A stretch of 64,000 bases of DNA from Apostichopus japonicus (taxonomy: Eukaryota; Echinodermata; Holothuroidea; Aspidochirotida; Stichopodidae). Below are positions 21,360 to 33,842 of this stretch, piece after piece. The first letter of the stretch is position 1, and each line of letters begins with the position of its first letter. Location of the stretch: contig NC_092567.1 of the NCBI RefSeq assembly GCF_037975245.1, forward strand, positions 10,633,376 through 10,697,375. The letters run 5' to 3'. The translations under genes were made by a program, and so were the position numbers. The notes beneath the pieces are model-generated. The model was not told where the DNA came from. It was given only the letters and a program-made list of their open reading frames with translations, and searched no databases.

Positions 21360-24300
21360 TTAGTACATTTTGTTAGTTCTACACAATGAAACAATTTGAA
21401 TCAAAAAAACATTTGATGTTATTTATAGAACTAGTTAGGCAAGATGTCCTTACGTACATATGGCCTGTAGATTTGATCACAAGTATGCAACACAACCCAT
21501 TACAATTTCACAAACTGACTGTTGAGAAATTATTATGTAAAGACTCACCAAAATCTCCGCCACAAAGGAAGTTATGTCATCAGTGATGTGTTCCCACTTG
21601 CTTTTTTCTTTCATTTTCTTGGAGGAAATGTACCAAAGAAATGTTGAAAATGGTATCACCTGGAGGTTAAAGAAAAATATAAAATAACTCAACTTTCCAT
21701 TCACTAGATTTATCAAGATGAAAATTGGTCGGGTCTGTGATCATTTTTGTAACAGACATCAACGTCTTCCCTTGTTTCTTATTAATAAGTATATATGAAT
21801 ATTTTATATAGCTGTAATATCAGGGCAGCATATATATTGTTTTATATTTCTGTTTTTATTTTTGGGTATGTTGGACTGACATACAGATAGCTAACAGCAC
21901 AGGACTAATATCATTATTAAAAGCACCTTTGCCTTTATCTTAAAGCTGCTCTTTAGGAATATGTTTTGCATCTGAGGTAATAAATACAGACAGTTATTTA
22001 CAACACTTGAAGTGGTATCTGATCGACTCCATGTTACGGTCTATGAGTTGTGAACCCCCCCCCCCCCCCAATAAAAGACATATTTGGAAAATTGCTGGAA
22101 TATTTCTAACAAATTTGTGAGCTATCTTCCATAGTACTGCAACAGAAAATATATGTAGAAAGCACATGTGCTGGAGTTTCCTGGAAATATCTCTTAAACG
22201 GCCAGTATTATAACTGAAGTGCAAATAATGTACATCTTAAACAGAACACATTAAGAGAATCCTTCAACACTGTTGACCAATGGCTAAGAATGGAATTCTG
22301 AATTACTTTGGTTTTTACTCTGAGGACATGCATATGGTCCAGAAGCTACATGCATGTCTTGTATTACTGACTGACAACAACATATCCACACATTACAGTA
22401 AACCCACTAAAGACTTCCATTTGTAATCCCTTAGTATATAGCTCATTGACAAATGACATAAAACCTAGATTATCTTCAGATTTAAATTTGACATCAATTT
22501 TCCTAGGTATTATATGTACTGAGAGGGGAAGGGTTGGAAAGGTTAGGATGGAAACAGAGATTTTTATGGTTCCTGTTAGTCATTCTACATGGTTCTAACT
22601 TAGTGTGGGTATGGTTCTAACTTAGTGTGTGTATGGGTCTCATTTTGTGTGCAGTGACTCTATTTAATTGTTAGGGCACATGCACTTATGAATTAAATTT
22701 ATTGTTTATGAGCCTGCCATACATTTTACTGCCTAATTAGGCTGACAATACAGAGGAATCTGGCTGCACTATTAAGACCGAGTACTACGCTTACCTGCCA
22801 CCCAGCACTACAGTATGACAAACTGATAAATTAGAAGGGATCAAGTCATCTGAATATTTTGTTCCTTCATTTATGATGAATACACAAAACAAGGAAATGG
22901 ACCTGGATATTAAACACATACACCTCTTTGTGTAGTTTTACACATTGGTATACAATACAATGTATGGCATGCAGTGTCTAACATATGGTGTATGTACTGT
23001 ATGTTGAGGCCTTTATCTTCCCCTCTGGCCCTTAGGGAATTTGCTGGTCAAGCAAGATTCAAAACAATTGCTGTTCCTCCAGGATTTAGGCAGTAACAAA
23101 ATCACTTTCTACCCAGAATCAAATCTAATTATAACTACAACCCAGCTTACCAGTCCTGCTATACACTAATTATACACTTACCATTACCATCAGCATATTG
23201 TGAACCATTCTGTGCAAGATACACATCATGTGACCCCAAAGATCGTCTCAAGAAAGATTAATCCACATTTACCTAATGAGGAGATAAAGACAAAGACAAT
23301 AAGAATCATATCTGAACTAGATGTTTTAATGCAAACGACAAAATCCCTTGTTTTTGAGTTTGCCTTTTTTAATATTTACTCAACAGTTATTCCATTGCTC
23401 ACAGATACACAAGCTTATGCTAAAATGACTCAATAATTGCAAGTTCATTCATTTTATTGCTAGGCGCTCTTATTTTAAAGTTGAATAATTTTTGGAAATT
23501 TATCCATAAAGAAAACAAAAGGCAAAACTTGGTAACATGTTTGCAATCCTATGGTTTAGACTAATTTGGTCAGCACACTTTCTAATTGGTACTTTTAACG
23601 TTGTTTGGTGCAGCAGGCCAATAAAGTTGTTCCCAAATTTCTAACTCTATTACTTTGAAGTCAAGCAAAGTTAGGCAATATTACTGGTCTAGATTGCTTT
23701 TTTTTCAAACTATCTGCATACCAGTGTGAAGCAAAGGCTGCTCTATTACATAAATGTTAGTGTTTTTGCTTTCACAACTTTCCCAGTAACTTAATTTCTA
23801 ACTTTGCCAATATGCAGCAACATGATGCACCCCCCCCCACCCAAACACACTCTAATAACAGAAAAACTGAATTACACAATAACTTTAAGAACAGAAAAAT
23901 AATACAAATGCATTAAAGATTTCAGATGACATAACATGCCGAATCCTAAAAGAACTTGTCATATTGTGTTGTATGATCTTCTGTGATAGAATCGTAAACT
24001 GTTGCTAGACATAGTGCAATACTCAATACCTATCATCATCCTTGACAACTATTTAATATGATGGGATAGGTGGACCTTGCCATAAATTACATAATATCCA
24101 CTCAACCTGGAGATGTGACAATAGAAAGCCTTCATTAGCATTATATGCTCACACAGGAATGAAACTGTTACATTATGAAACAATGGATGTCTAATGACCA
24201 TTAAAATTGGTCAGATTTGAAAAGATTAGAGATGTCCTTGGCATCAGAATTTCATCCTCTTGAAAACTACAATTATGATACAATTTGTAGAGATGATGCT

Positions 24301-27300
24301 ACAATTAGGGAAGCACTGAACAAAAGAGGTCTCACAGAATCCCTAAGACACAACTTTTAGCAGTGTTCTAACTAGATTGTTCATATTTTAGGTCTTGTTT
24401 TGCAGTGATTGGGGGTTGGGGGGTCCTGGATGATAGACTTTTCGGTGAGGAAATTTCCCTTGAGGGATCATCTGATACTGTATGTCATGGAGTAAATATA
24501 TCCAATTAAAAACTTGCATTCTCATGGAGGAGGGGGATGGGTGGGTGGGTAAGAATCAGTTGGTGGACCATACAATCATTACCCTGCTCATGTAAACTGT
24601 ACACATTTCTTCCAAGAGCTGTAATCCGGATATGAAACTGGTAAATCCCTAAATAGGCTGATCTCAGTACTGAATAATTCCAGTTTACCTGATGATGAGA
24701 AAAAACAAAATGCATTTGGTCATCAGTTATAATGTTATTATTTATGTAAATTGACATCACCCGGTCTGCAAGTAGCTTCATTCTACCATGTAACATTGTC
24801 AAACACAGAACACAGCTACTATAAACATACAGTATGGTATGCTACTGTAGTTTCAAAATAAATTACTCAGTTATAATTATAATAACAATGTAAAGAAACT
24901 AATGCAACTAGAATACAAATCTATAGACTGTACAAGATGAGTTCAAGGTCTCATAATGCTTCCCACAGTGTATATACAGCTCACCTAATACCAAACTAAT
25001 TGAAATATAAAGAAACATTAATTTGAAATTGAGACAAGCATTGAATCTTCAATACAAACTTTAAGCAATACCACTAGCAATCCAGTCTGGTTTATATTCA
25101 ATTGAGAAACACAAGTAATAACAATGTAACCCTGAAAACAGATGGAGCCTGAAGAAAACATGATGACTGTTTCGGTCACATAGTTTAGGAACCATTGGTT
25201 CACTGTAGTCTATAGGTTGATGAATTTGTAGGATTTCTGAAATGATGACATTGTACTATAATTGATTGAGTTAAAGTACATATTTTTCTATCTGCAGACT
25301 TTGACATATAGTTGTTATTTCATAACATGTTGTTCGGTGCAGTCCTGTTGTGAGAGGGTGAGGGTTGGGTGGAGGCTACAGTTGTACGTCAGCTAAGTGC
25401 CCAGTGAAATATGTGATAAAGAATGATATACTTTTAACTTTGGATAAACAAAGACTTAAAAAAAGTGGATCTGGTGACACAACTGTGCATGGAACTGTGC
25501 CTGGCTCTCTATGTTACTGATTTTGTGTACACCTTATTTGAATGATGCTTCTTTAGCCTCACAAGATGTGATTGTGAATCTTAGAACTGGTGTGCGACAG
25601 TTTATCAGGAGTTTGGCTAAAATTAACAAAGAAGTAGGAAAGGAGATACAAACCCAACCATAATCTTCAGCTGATATGATAGACATCTTTGAGATGAATA
25701 ATAAAGGTGGAGTTGATTTGCATTCTACTGTCCAATTTTATATTTCAAATCCTATTTCCAATATTTAAGCAAATGCTTAAAACAGTAATCTCTACTGTAC
25801 TACAGTCAATAAATATCATAACAAACATAACACATTAAATTTCAAGATTATATCCATAGTTGTGTGACATATGTGTGACCTACCTAAATTAATCAAGGTG
25901 TTCTTGTTTGATGGAGTGTTCATTACAAATACTTCTAACACAAAGCTCAGCAATACAGACTTAGTTGACTTCTTTAATGTTTCTACAGCATTATGGAATA
26001 TCTAAAATGGTATTTCAAGTTTTTTTTATTTTAATCTGAAGAAAATAAATACCTACACAGAAGACATATTTGTAGGTAACCCAAGCTACTTTCATATAAA
26101 CCAACAAGTTGTCTTCCAGTTTTACAATTCTGGGAGTGTCAGGAGTTCTAGAAGACTTTATTCATATGAGCCTAGAAGGCAATTTTTATTTCAGTTTGGC
26201 AAATGGTAAAATGTACCAGAGGGTGTTGAGGTAGCTATTGTGTCATACTGTAGCAAGGTCATTACAAACATACCAAGTACTGGATTAATCCAGCAAGAAT
26301 CCGATCGTTTTAATGTCCTTACTAGGGCGTAATCCTGTCAGTTGTATTTTGAGAAGATGAGTTAAAACTTTATATACATTATTTTAGTGAGAGTGAATGG
26401 AGATAAAAGAGTATTCCTCGATCTGCGACGCTATCCATAAAATCTACCACACATCTTTGAAACGTTATCAATACTGTTCAACACTTACCATTAATGTGAT
26501 TACCATCACATGGAGGAAATATCAGATGATGAACCATTCATTGTCCTTGTCAACACAGTATGAACGTGACTTCCATCAAAAACTGGTAACTACAGGTGGA
26601 ATAGGTGATCCCCTAACAGCTTGCTTCATAATTAACCTAATGAAGAGAAAAGAAAGTGATGTGAATGAGATTTAAGTCCTAATTATAGGAGACATTGAGA
26701 ATGTCAGTCAGAAATAGTCTCTGGCTAACTACCATGTATACATGAACAATCACAGAGAAAAAAATAAAGAGGAAGGAAAGTACAGTTCAGTTTCCAATAA
26801 CCAGGTATTAAGTGTAAAAACAATTAGCCAGTTAAGCATCAAACTTGAACCGGGTTGTCCGTTGTTTAGTGGAAGTGGCACATATAGGTGTGGTGCAGTG
26901 ATATATATGAGCTCCCAAAGGAGAGTCCAACCTCACACGAACCCAACCATGCATGGTTTGGGCTTGACTGAGAAATTTGTGAGATTTCGCACCTCTCTTT
27001 CGTATTGAGGACAGAATGTCTTTTGAATTTCCACTCATTAGGAGATACTGTAATTGTATCTAATTTAGTGTGTCAGCTTTGGTGGATGTGTTTTCATATT
27101 ATTTTTCTTTATTTAATGGCACCAGGCCCTCGAGACTGCATTGGCTACATTGACCTAGTTACACCATTCTCGGGGGGAAGGGGGGTCTCTTTCTAGATTT
27201 TAGATCACCAAAGGTTTATAAAGTACCCTGTTCAGCTGGTCAATAGCCATACAATATGGTTAGTTCTTTCTACAAATTTGGCAGATGAAGACACTTATAA

Positions 27301-28325
27301 CCTCAAAATTTTGAGTCAAAAAGTTTTGAGATGAAAAAGTCAAAATTTTGACTTTTGAGGTGAAAATCTTGAGATAAAAATTCCAAATATTGAGAAAGCA
27401 AATTCCAAATTTTGAAATTTGGGGACACTTATATATTTTCTTAAGCTACCGTACTTAGTCGCCGAAGTAAGATCAGTCTTGAGACCAATTAGATTTCTTA
27501 AATCCAACTGCAGTGACTGGCTCAGCAATGTTTAAAATTAAACAAGCATAAGTGACAATTCTTTATTCACAGCTGTACATTCTCAGATTAGTAGGAAGTA
27601 TTTCCAATTGTGTTTATAGTGTTTATAGTGGCTGGACTTACAAGGGTAATGCAAAGCTCTCCAAATCTTCAGTACAGTGTTTTCACATAGTTTCTGGAAT
27701 CTGCATTTTGAGCACATGAGGACATGTCAGTAATAGAAATACTTAATCTGATTTTACTCTGTGGAATATATAGCTGAGCCCTGGCCGGGTGCTGGGGGCT
27801 TCAGAAGAGCTCTGTTACATCTCTTCTACTTCATGTCCTCTTGTACTAAGTATGAAGCATGTAAATACATGTTAGAGAGAAAAATGTAATTTCTATGAAG
27901 TATAAATCTAAGCCCTGGTGGGAGTTCCTGGGGACTTTAGCTGAGGCATTTTCACTTTTCAGATATTTAATGTTCTCTGATAGTGATTTTGCAGACCAAG
28001 TGGAGCCTATGGGGGAGGGGGGGGGGGGGCAAGTGCTCACCACCCTAATGCCAGTGCCTGTATATGTTTGAATATGTTTATGTTAAATGGTAGTTAGCTC
28101 TCAAATATGCAAGGAAGACATGTTATCACGACATGATATTGATAAAGAGTGGCAGGGAAATTTAAATTCCTTAACCATGCTTGCTAGCCATCAGTTTGGT
28201 GAATCAAGTCACAACAACCAGATTTACTTCATTCTTACCATTCCTATGGAACTCTGTGCATCAAGAAGTGTAGGATACTGGAAGAAGCTTGATAGGTTCA
28301 TAGGTCCTGATCTCCTCTATCAAGT
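21360..28325 (+). repeat. Segmental duplication, copy B
   Basis: Direct paralogue of 9195-19365. It lacks the composite insertion and keeps the apparent empty TTAA site at 22910-22913. It has its own unrelated block at about 23640-24010, and a 145-bp insertion at 26293-26437 flanked by ATCCA. Its 3' end keeps one exon-like frame open (28087-28344) that is broken in copy A. Confidence 0.9.
26293..26437. mobile_element. 145-bp insertion specific to copy B
   Basis: Copy A reads ATTAATCCATAAAAATC at the equivalent place (about 17478). Copy B has the ATCCA pentamer at 26288-26292 and again at 26433-26437, with about 140 bases between. This looks like a small insertion with a 5-bp target duplication. 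I see no clear inverted ends. Confidence 0.5.
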
Positions 28326-28328
28326 ACA
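28087..28328 (+). CDS. Probable exon of an unrecognised gene, copy B
   Basis: An open segment of about 80 codons containing DIDKEWQGNLNSLTMLASHQ, IYFILTIPMELCASRS and KKLDRFIGPDLLYQ. Residue composition is protein-like and the frame closes shortly after a possible GTACAG donor following TATCAA. A TTAG acceptor lies just upstream near 28091-28096. The paralogous copy has four stops in the same frame without indels, so B is either the functional copy or open by chance. A second open segment, ending at a GTTAGT donor at 28955, follows on the same strand. I do not recognise the family. Confidence 0.4.
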
Positions 28329-28720
28329 GTCTCTGTCTTCATAATTACTAGAGGGTTCTTCCTACCGTTGAATTATTACATCATGGAGCCGTCAGACTGA
28401 GCCTCAGTGATTTCTAAATCAAAAGTGAAACACTAAACATGAAATCAAATTAGTTATTCAGATATTTTTAGACTTCAGAAACAAAAGTATACTCACTTAC
28501 AAAGAAAACCCATGGTAGCAGTTCCACTTTGATCCAATCATTGAGCATTTTATGTTAGTGATTAGTGTTTGGTTTCTGAAGCTTTTTGAAAGTTCTTAGG
28601 AACTTTTGCATTCAGATAGCAACGTGACACTACAGCAGTCTTTGTGAGCAATCAACTTTACATGTTAGTTGTAAAAGACCCCTACACCTTTAGTAAGTAA
28701 ATTATGTAAAGTGCATATAA

Positions 28721-28954
28721 TTGATTTGTGATATTGAAGCTAAAGATACGTCAATAGGAACTGAGCATTACCAGCACAAACCCTGGAAATTCTGGATATG
28801 TTCCAATAATGGGTTGTCTTGGACCAGCAAGGGAAGTCTAAAGCACTGCAGTATTATGGGTGACAAACTACAAAAATGTTTGTATATGATATGGGATATT
28901 GAATCTCAATCTCTGGAAAACCTTGCACTTCATTTGACCTTTACTCACTGGCAG
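28721..28954 (+). CDS. Possible downstream exon, unrecognised
   Basis: Open segment with KPWKFWICSNNGLSWTSKG and LYMIWDIESQSLENLALH, ending CTGGCAG before GTTAGTAC. It lies about 400 bases after 28087-28328 on the same strand and just outside the duplicated region. The 5' border is unclear. It could belong to the same gene, but the phase cannot be checked without a firm acceptor. Confidence 0.25.
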
Positions 28955-29044
28955 GTTAGTACTTAAATCTACAATATACCAGGAGAGGAAACAACTCCAG
29001 AGTACTTTAAGAGTAGGTTTTTATGACTACATAGTTTGAATAAA

Positions 29045-29328
29045 GGCCGTGGCTATTCTTACGACTAGTCGTAACAATTATTTATAAACTATTCTTACGA
29101 CATCGGCGAATTCATGCGAATTAAAAGTAAATAAAGCAACTGCGCATGTAGTAGGGGTAACCCTAACCCTAACTCTAACACTCAATCCAACCCTTACCCT
29201 AAACCTAACCGGAAATTCTTGTTTCTCCTGGTCGTAAAAAAAGTACTCCTAGTCGTAAAAATAGCAACTATGCATGCGCAAAAGGGTATTATTGTTACAA
29301 CTAGTCGTAAGAATATTTAGCCACTTTG
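29045..29328. mobile_element. Mutator-like MITE with telomere-like core
   Basis: The ends are inverted: GTGGCTATTCTTACGACTAG near the left, and CTAGTCGTAAGAATATTTAG then CCAC near the right. The nonamer TTGAATAAA flanks both sides (29036-29044, 29329-29337). A 9-bp target duplication with long inverted ends fits Mutator-type elements. The interior carries TAACCCTAACCCTAAC and degenerate variants (29158-29210), like the animal telomere repeat. TTACGACTAGTCGTAA in the left arm is itself a perfect palindrome. No protein is encoded. Confidence 0.75.
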
Positions 29329-29337
29329 TTGAATAAA

Positions 29338-29978
29338 ACCTTTCAGATACAGTAGTTGGATGATCTCGCAAATGTAGAACACTTCCTCAATAAACTAATG
29401 TGATCAGTATTCTGTGGGAGGAAACCCTCTCCTTCAACTTGTAACCAACTAACAGGCTAGCATCACCATATTTCAGCTAGTCCTACATTGTGCTGATCCT
29501 AGGACACGCTTTATGCTGGCATTGCGAACTTTTGAATGTTGTCATTAAAACCATTGGACTAGGCCATCGTTAGGCTGCACTTTTCTTATATGACTAAAGA
29601 AGACCTAAGCCATAACTTCAACGTTATGATGTCCCTGTCCTTGTAGGTACATAGCCTAACAATATGAAAGGAAAACACGACATACATTTCTTCTTTGACA
29701 ATTGCAATATACTTAGTCTATTTCTTTCAGTATCACCATCTGGAATATATTGCAATATCTTCATATTAGTAAGCCAGTACTGTAGCTTCAGGGAATCACG
29801 TTAAACAAACAGAGAAGTACAAGTTGTACAACCATGCAACCGTTCTTCAAACGCTGCTTTACACTGTGTCGTTGGTTTGTTTAGATTTTGAAGATGAGAC
29901 TTGTTCAAGTCGTTTCCTTGGCCACGAGGGAAATACCCCTCTTTTTCAGATAAATGATCAATCTTCCAATTCAAATAA
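29338..29978. other. No gene seen
   Basis: Unassigned DNA between the MITE and the retrotransposon tail. There is no repeat partner in the window. Confidence 0.35.
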
Positions 29979-30956
29979 TTTGATTTGATTTGATTTATTT
30001 GATTTTCCACTGGATATATACATGTGGAGGGAAGTCCTCTAAAAAGCCAATTCAGGCTTAACAAGGTAAAGGACTCCCAGGAAAGAAAGAAAGAAAGAAA
30101 GGGAAAACAAAAAACAAACAAAAAGCATATATACATAAATGAAAATATAACTAGTGTCTTAATAAAGAAAAATTAATAACATACAATATAAACGATGTAT
30201 CAATACTGAGAAATTACTTCTTTTTTTAGTGCTTTTCTAAATGTTTCTTTAGATGGTTTAGATTTTATAGTAGCAGTTAGATCATTCCATGTCCTCATAG
30301 CACGATTCTTTAAACTTAACGTACCAAATGTTGTATTACATAAGTTGTGGTGTGCTTGACCGGCACTTCTAGTGCGGTGACTATGTATGGCGCTGTTAAT
30401 AGTAAATAAGTCATGAAAGGCTGCAGGAAGTAAGCCATTCCAAGCCTTGTAAAAGAATGTGGCTACATTCAGCCTAACAATATCGTTAAATTTTAATAAG
30501 TTGAGCAATTTGAAAAGTGAGCTGGTGTGTTCACGATATTCAGAATGAGTTATGTGACGAATGACTTTCTTTTGTAGGATTTCAAGAGGGTGAAGATAAA
30601 CATTATGGGTGCCAGACCAGATTATAGAGCAATATGAAAAATGGGGGAACACTAATGTTTGGTAAAGCATTCTAAGAATATTCTGAGGAAAATAGTGTTT
30701 CAACTTAGAAATGATACCAACATTTTTCGCCACAGTGTTTGCAATATTTGATATATGTTCACACCAAGTAAGTTTACTATCAATATAAACTCCGAGAAAC
30801 TTTATGCTATGTACATGCTTGATAGGCTTACCATCCATTAAAATGTCTTTTTTCCAAGAAAAAGATTTGCTTTTATTGAACACAATGTAGCTGGTTTTAT
30901 CAAGATTAAGTGAAAGCTTATTAGTTGCAAACCAGTCGTTTGCAAATAATAGCAAT
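29979..30956 (-). mobile_element. 3' end of a non-LTR retrotransposon
   Basis: Minus-strand element whose 3' end is a short tandem tail, rich in ATCAA/AAATC units on the element strand (about 29981-30003), as in CR1/L2-type elements that end in microsatellites. The 3' untranslated part has a GAAA run (about 30084-30100). The coding part is 30200-30955. The 5' part is missing or displaced by the hAT-like element inserted at 30957. No flanking target duplication was identified for the retrotransposon itself. Confidence 0.85.
30200..30955 (-). CDS. Reverse transcriptase C-terminal fragment
   Basis: About 250 codons open to a natural stop. Residues 1-30 (NDWFATNKLSLNLDKTSYIVF) match the region after the catalytic centre in CR1/jockey-like reverse transcriptases. 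Residues 52-64 (KFLGVYIDSKLTW) and 97-113 (LYQTLVFPHFSYCSIIW) are the typical thumb-region motifs. Residues 128-135 (QKKVIRHI) and a TRSAGQ stretch near 195-200 follow the family's C-terminal pattern. The catalytic FADD motif, fingers and endonuclease are absent, so the fragment cannot act alone. The first codon, TTG, is only where the frame opens after a TGA formed at the hAT-like element border; it is not a true start. The frame has no internal stop, so the element is not very old. Confidence 0.9.
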   Translation of the reverse strand: MLLFANDWFATNKLSLNLDKTSYIVFNKSKSFSWKKDILMDGKPIKHVHSIKFLGVYIDSKLTWCEHISNIANTVAKNVGIISKLKHYFPQNILRMLYQTLVFPHFSYCSIIWSGTHNVYLHPLEILQKKVIRHITHSEYREHTSSLFKLLNLLKFNDIVRLNVATFFYKAWNGLLPAAFHDLFTINSAIHSHRTRSAGQAHHNLCNTTFGTLSLKNRAMRTWNDLTATIKSKPSKETFRKALKKEVISQY

Positions 30957-32727
30957 CAGTGGCGTAGCTACGGGGGGCGTGGGGGCGACAGCCCCCCATG
31001 AAAGCTCGTCGCCCCCAGTCGCCCCCCCCCCCACTGGGATTTTGGGTGTCGAAAAAAAATTACATGTGCGAAAAAAAATATAGGCTATCATTGGTCTGAA
31101 TGGTCTCGAATCTCCATGATGACCACTCATGAACGACCCTTCGACCGCGGACCGGCAGTAGGCTATAGTTGCTGAAAACCTGACGTGACATAGCTCATAG
31201 GCCGAGAAGTCTACAGTAGTCGCACTGTACTGAAAACGCATGTTAACGACCGTCGAATAATATAATTCTTGCTCTACAAGACTACAGAACACATAATGTT
31301 TACTACTGAATCTGTGTGTTCGACTGTTCGGGCAAACTTTGCCATTGTCACTCTTTTTTTTAAATATCCATAATCCCTAACATGCAAATAAATACTAATA
31401 CAAACAGCCTATCATTATCTTGTAACCAGTGCGTATTAACTGATCAAACAAGCTAGTGAGCAATACTATACCCTTATAGAAAGGTGGTCTCCATGTACTT
31501 GAATGCCAAAGAAGATGTTAATAGGTAAAAAATGCTGACATCATACACATGTTTCTCACATCATTGCTCGCGTCATTGCCTCAATACCCTGTTACATTTT
31601 CAATCTGGTTTTCACTTCTGGGACGTACCCTGATGCTCTTAAAACCACTAACAACCAAATTTTCAAGAAAGGAGGCAACACTATCATTGAGAACTACCCC
31701 CCCCCCCCCCGACGGACTCGAATGGACTGCTGGCGCCCTTTTCAGCTTTTTAAGCATGTTTTACTTCGCGATTATTGACTTTTTTATTTCACTCTCATCT
31801 ACCTATTGACATTTGTCACATTTTGTTGGTGTAGTTTACTGACAAAATGCTCTAACGTACGGCGGTATTTAATTTATCGGCACTTAATTCTGTTGTACGA
31901 AATTCTTTCCAAGAACTGTACGGGGTTTTCGATCTATTTTTTTCGAAAACATGAGCACTCACAAAGATACCACGGGGATTGTGATGAAGCGCATGTACTT
32001 TCAGCACCCATATAAACTTCCACTTGTCACAAATGTCGATGACACATATTTATTCTTCGTTTACCTCCAATTAGCAAGGCCCGGAAAGAGTCATTTCCGG
32101 CAATCTAGGGAAAATCTTTACTCAAAAAAAATCTGTACGCTCCGCGCCAACCTGTGGTGGCGCTCCGCTTAGATAGTGTCGAAAGCCCCCCTATATAGGC
32201 CATTCTCGCCCCCCCCCCCGACCAATACCCCTAGCTCCGCCACTGCCGGCCAATCAGTCTATCACCAAAATAATATTTTAGACGCAATCTAGTTCGGTCA
32301 TTTCAGTATGTTACTTGCCTGAAAGCCCAGTCAATCTTTCTTTATTTTCCACACACAATTTTCAGATTTGTCGAAAACTGTCAATGCCGGTGTCAAACTC
32401 ACAAAAGATTTGTCATGATATTTCAAAGTAACTTACCAGATTGTTTTTTTTTTCTATTTCACTAAACTCTTTGATGACCATATCATAACATGGGATCTCA
32501 AAATAAAGGATGTTGAGAAAACTTTAGAGCACCTAAGAAGGCCTGGGAAGTGTCATTTCCAACGATCTGGGAGGCCCTTTTAGCTAAAAATTTACGGTAC
32601 GCTGCGCGCCAACTCATGGTGGCGCTCCGCTTAGATAGTAACAAAAAAATGGTCAAGCCCCCCAGAAAATGTTCAAGCCCCCCAGCGCCCCCCCCCCCCA
32701 CTGAAAAAAATCCTGGCTACGCCACTG
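30957..32727. mobile_element. hAT-like element splitting the retrotransposon
   Basis: Starts CAGTGGCGTAGCTACGG and ends CCTGGCTACGCCACTG, with the 8-bp direct duplication ATAGCAAT on each side (30949-30956, 32728-32735). CAG-type inverted ends plus an 8-bp duplication are the hAT hallmark. It is 1771 bp with no transposase. Its interior (about 31683-32237) contains a left-truncated relative of the 36236-36621 element, ending CTCCGCCACTG. Confidence 0.9.
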
Positions 32728-32735
32728 ATAGCAAT

Positions 32736-33278
32736 TTACAACAAAATGGCAAATTCCTTGTATCTAGGAGTGAGGTCTTCAACATTATGCTGCGAAATGT
32801 CAATTCATCATTTTGCACCTCGATAATTTTCTGGTAATTTTGCGTTCATAGAATCTTCTATAGCCGCTTGAAGTGTATACGTGTTATGGGTCGTAGCGTA
32901 TAAGTCTTATGGAAAAGACAAAACAATACTTAGTTATTACATTGCAACTCACCAAATTACAATTTGGACGGCATCTTGACTATTCACAACAGATCTTCCG
33001 AAGTCCAAATATAAAAGGGGTCCGGCACTAAATATATAATAAAAACGCAATGTGCAAATAATGAAAATATTTTGATGGTCTTGACCATTCCAGTAAAGCA
33101 AAGATAAGGGGCTAGTGTAAGTTCCAAAGAAAAACGCGTACTATCGCCTAGCGAAATCTATCGTGATAGTATTTCGTCACTACAAGTGTCACCAAGACAG
33201 CATGAAAATTAGACATGTTTGGCACTTTTCAGGATATTGTTTACTACGAGCTCAGAAAGAGGTCAATATTTTATCATT
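32736..33278. other. Flank beyond the hAT-like insertion, no gene seen
   Basis: Joining across the ATAGCAAT duplication keeps the reverse-transcriptase frame open for about 40 more codons here, but no FADD or other family motif appears. It may be ordinary flank of a 5'-truncated element. Nothing else was recognised. Confidence 0.35.
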
Positions 33279-33842
33279 TCTAAAGACTTTTGAAATGACG
33301 AGATGAAAGTATTTTGGTATTTCAACATTAATCAGAAAATTTCTAAATTATACACTTGGATAGAAGTCGGGGAGGGGTGGGAGGGGGGCAATGTTACATT
33401 CAGCTGAGAAGAAGGCCACTGCTACGAGTGTACACCCCTCCCCCCCCCCCCCTTACGACTTTACAAAAACATTGTTCATAGGTAAAACTGCATGGTGTAT
33501 GGAGCCAATTTAAGACCTAATTGGTGGTCTAATTATGCCTCGGGGTGCACCAGTTAACATCAATTTTCAAAAAGAATTCAGGAGACGGGCTACTGAGATT
33601 TGCCTTCAACAAGCCAACGACCACACCTCCGCCATTTTTAAATTCTCTAGCCTTTCCATAATAGTGTAGGACCTACCTAAGTCAGTTGGGATTTGCTCCC
33701 CCCCCCCCCTTGAAATCCTATATTAAAATGGGGGTTGAGAAGGGGTCCCATTCTCCTAGTCCTGCAAACCGATTTCAAGTAGTAGATAACCAATGCATCT
33801 GCCATTAAAATCAGTTACATGGCTACATGAAGGTAACATGCA
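33279..33842 (+). repeat. Dispersed repeat, copy 2
   Basis: Near-identical partner of 20739-21316. C runs at about 33438-33452 and 33699-33710 differ in length from copy 1 and disrupt the long frame seen there. Confidence 0.8.

Noticed and set aside
29158-29210. True telomere or chromosome end
   Set aside because: Only a few degenerate CCCTAA units lie inside a MITE with its own target duplication, with normal sequence on both sides.
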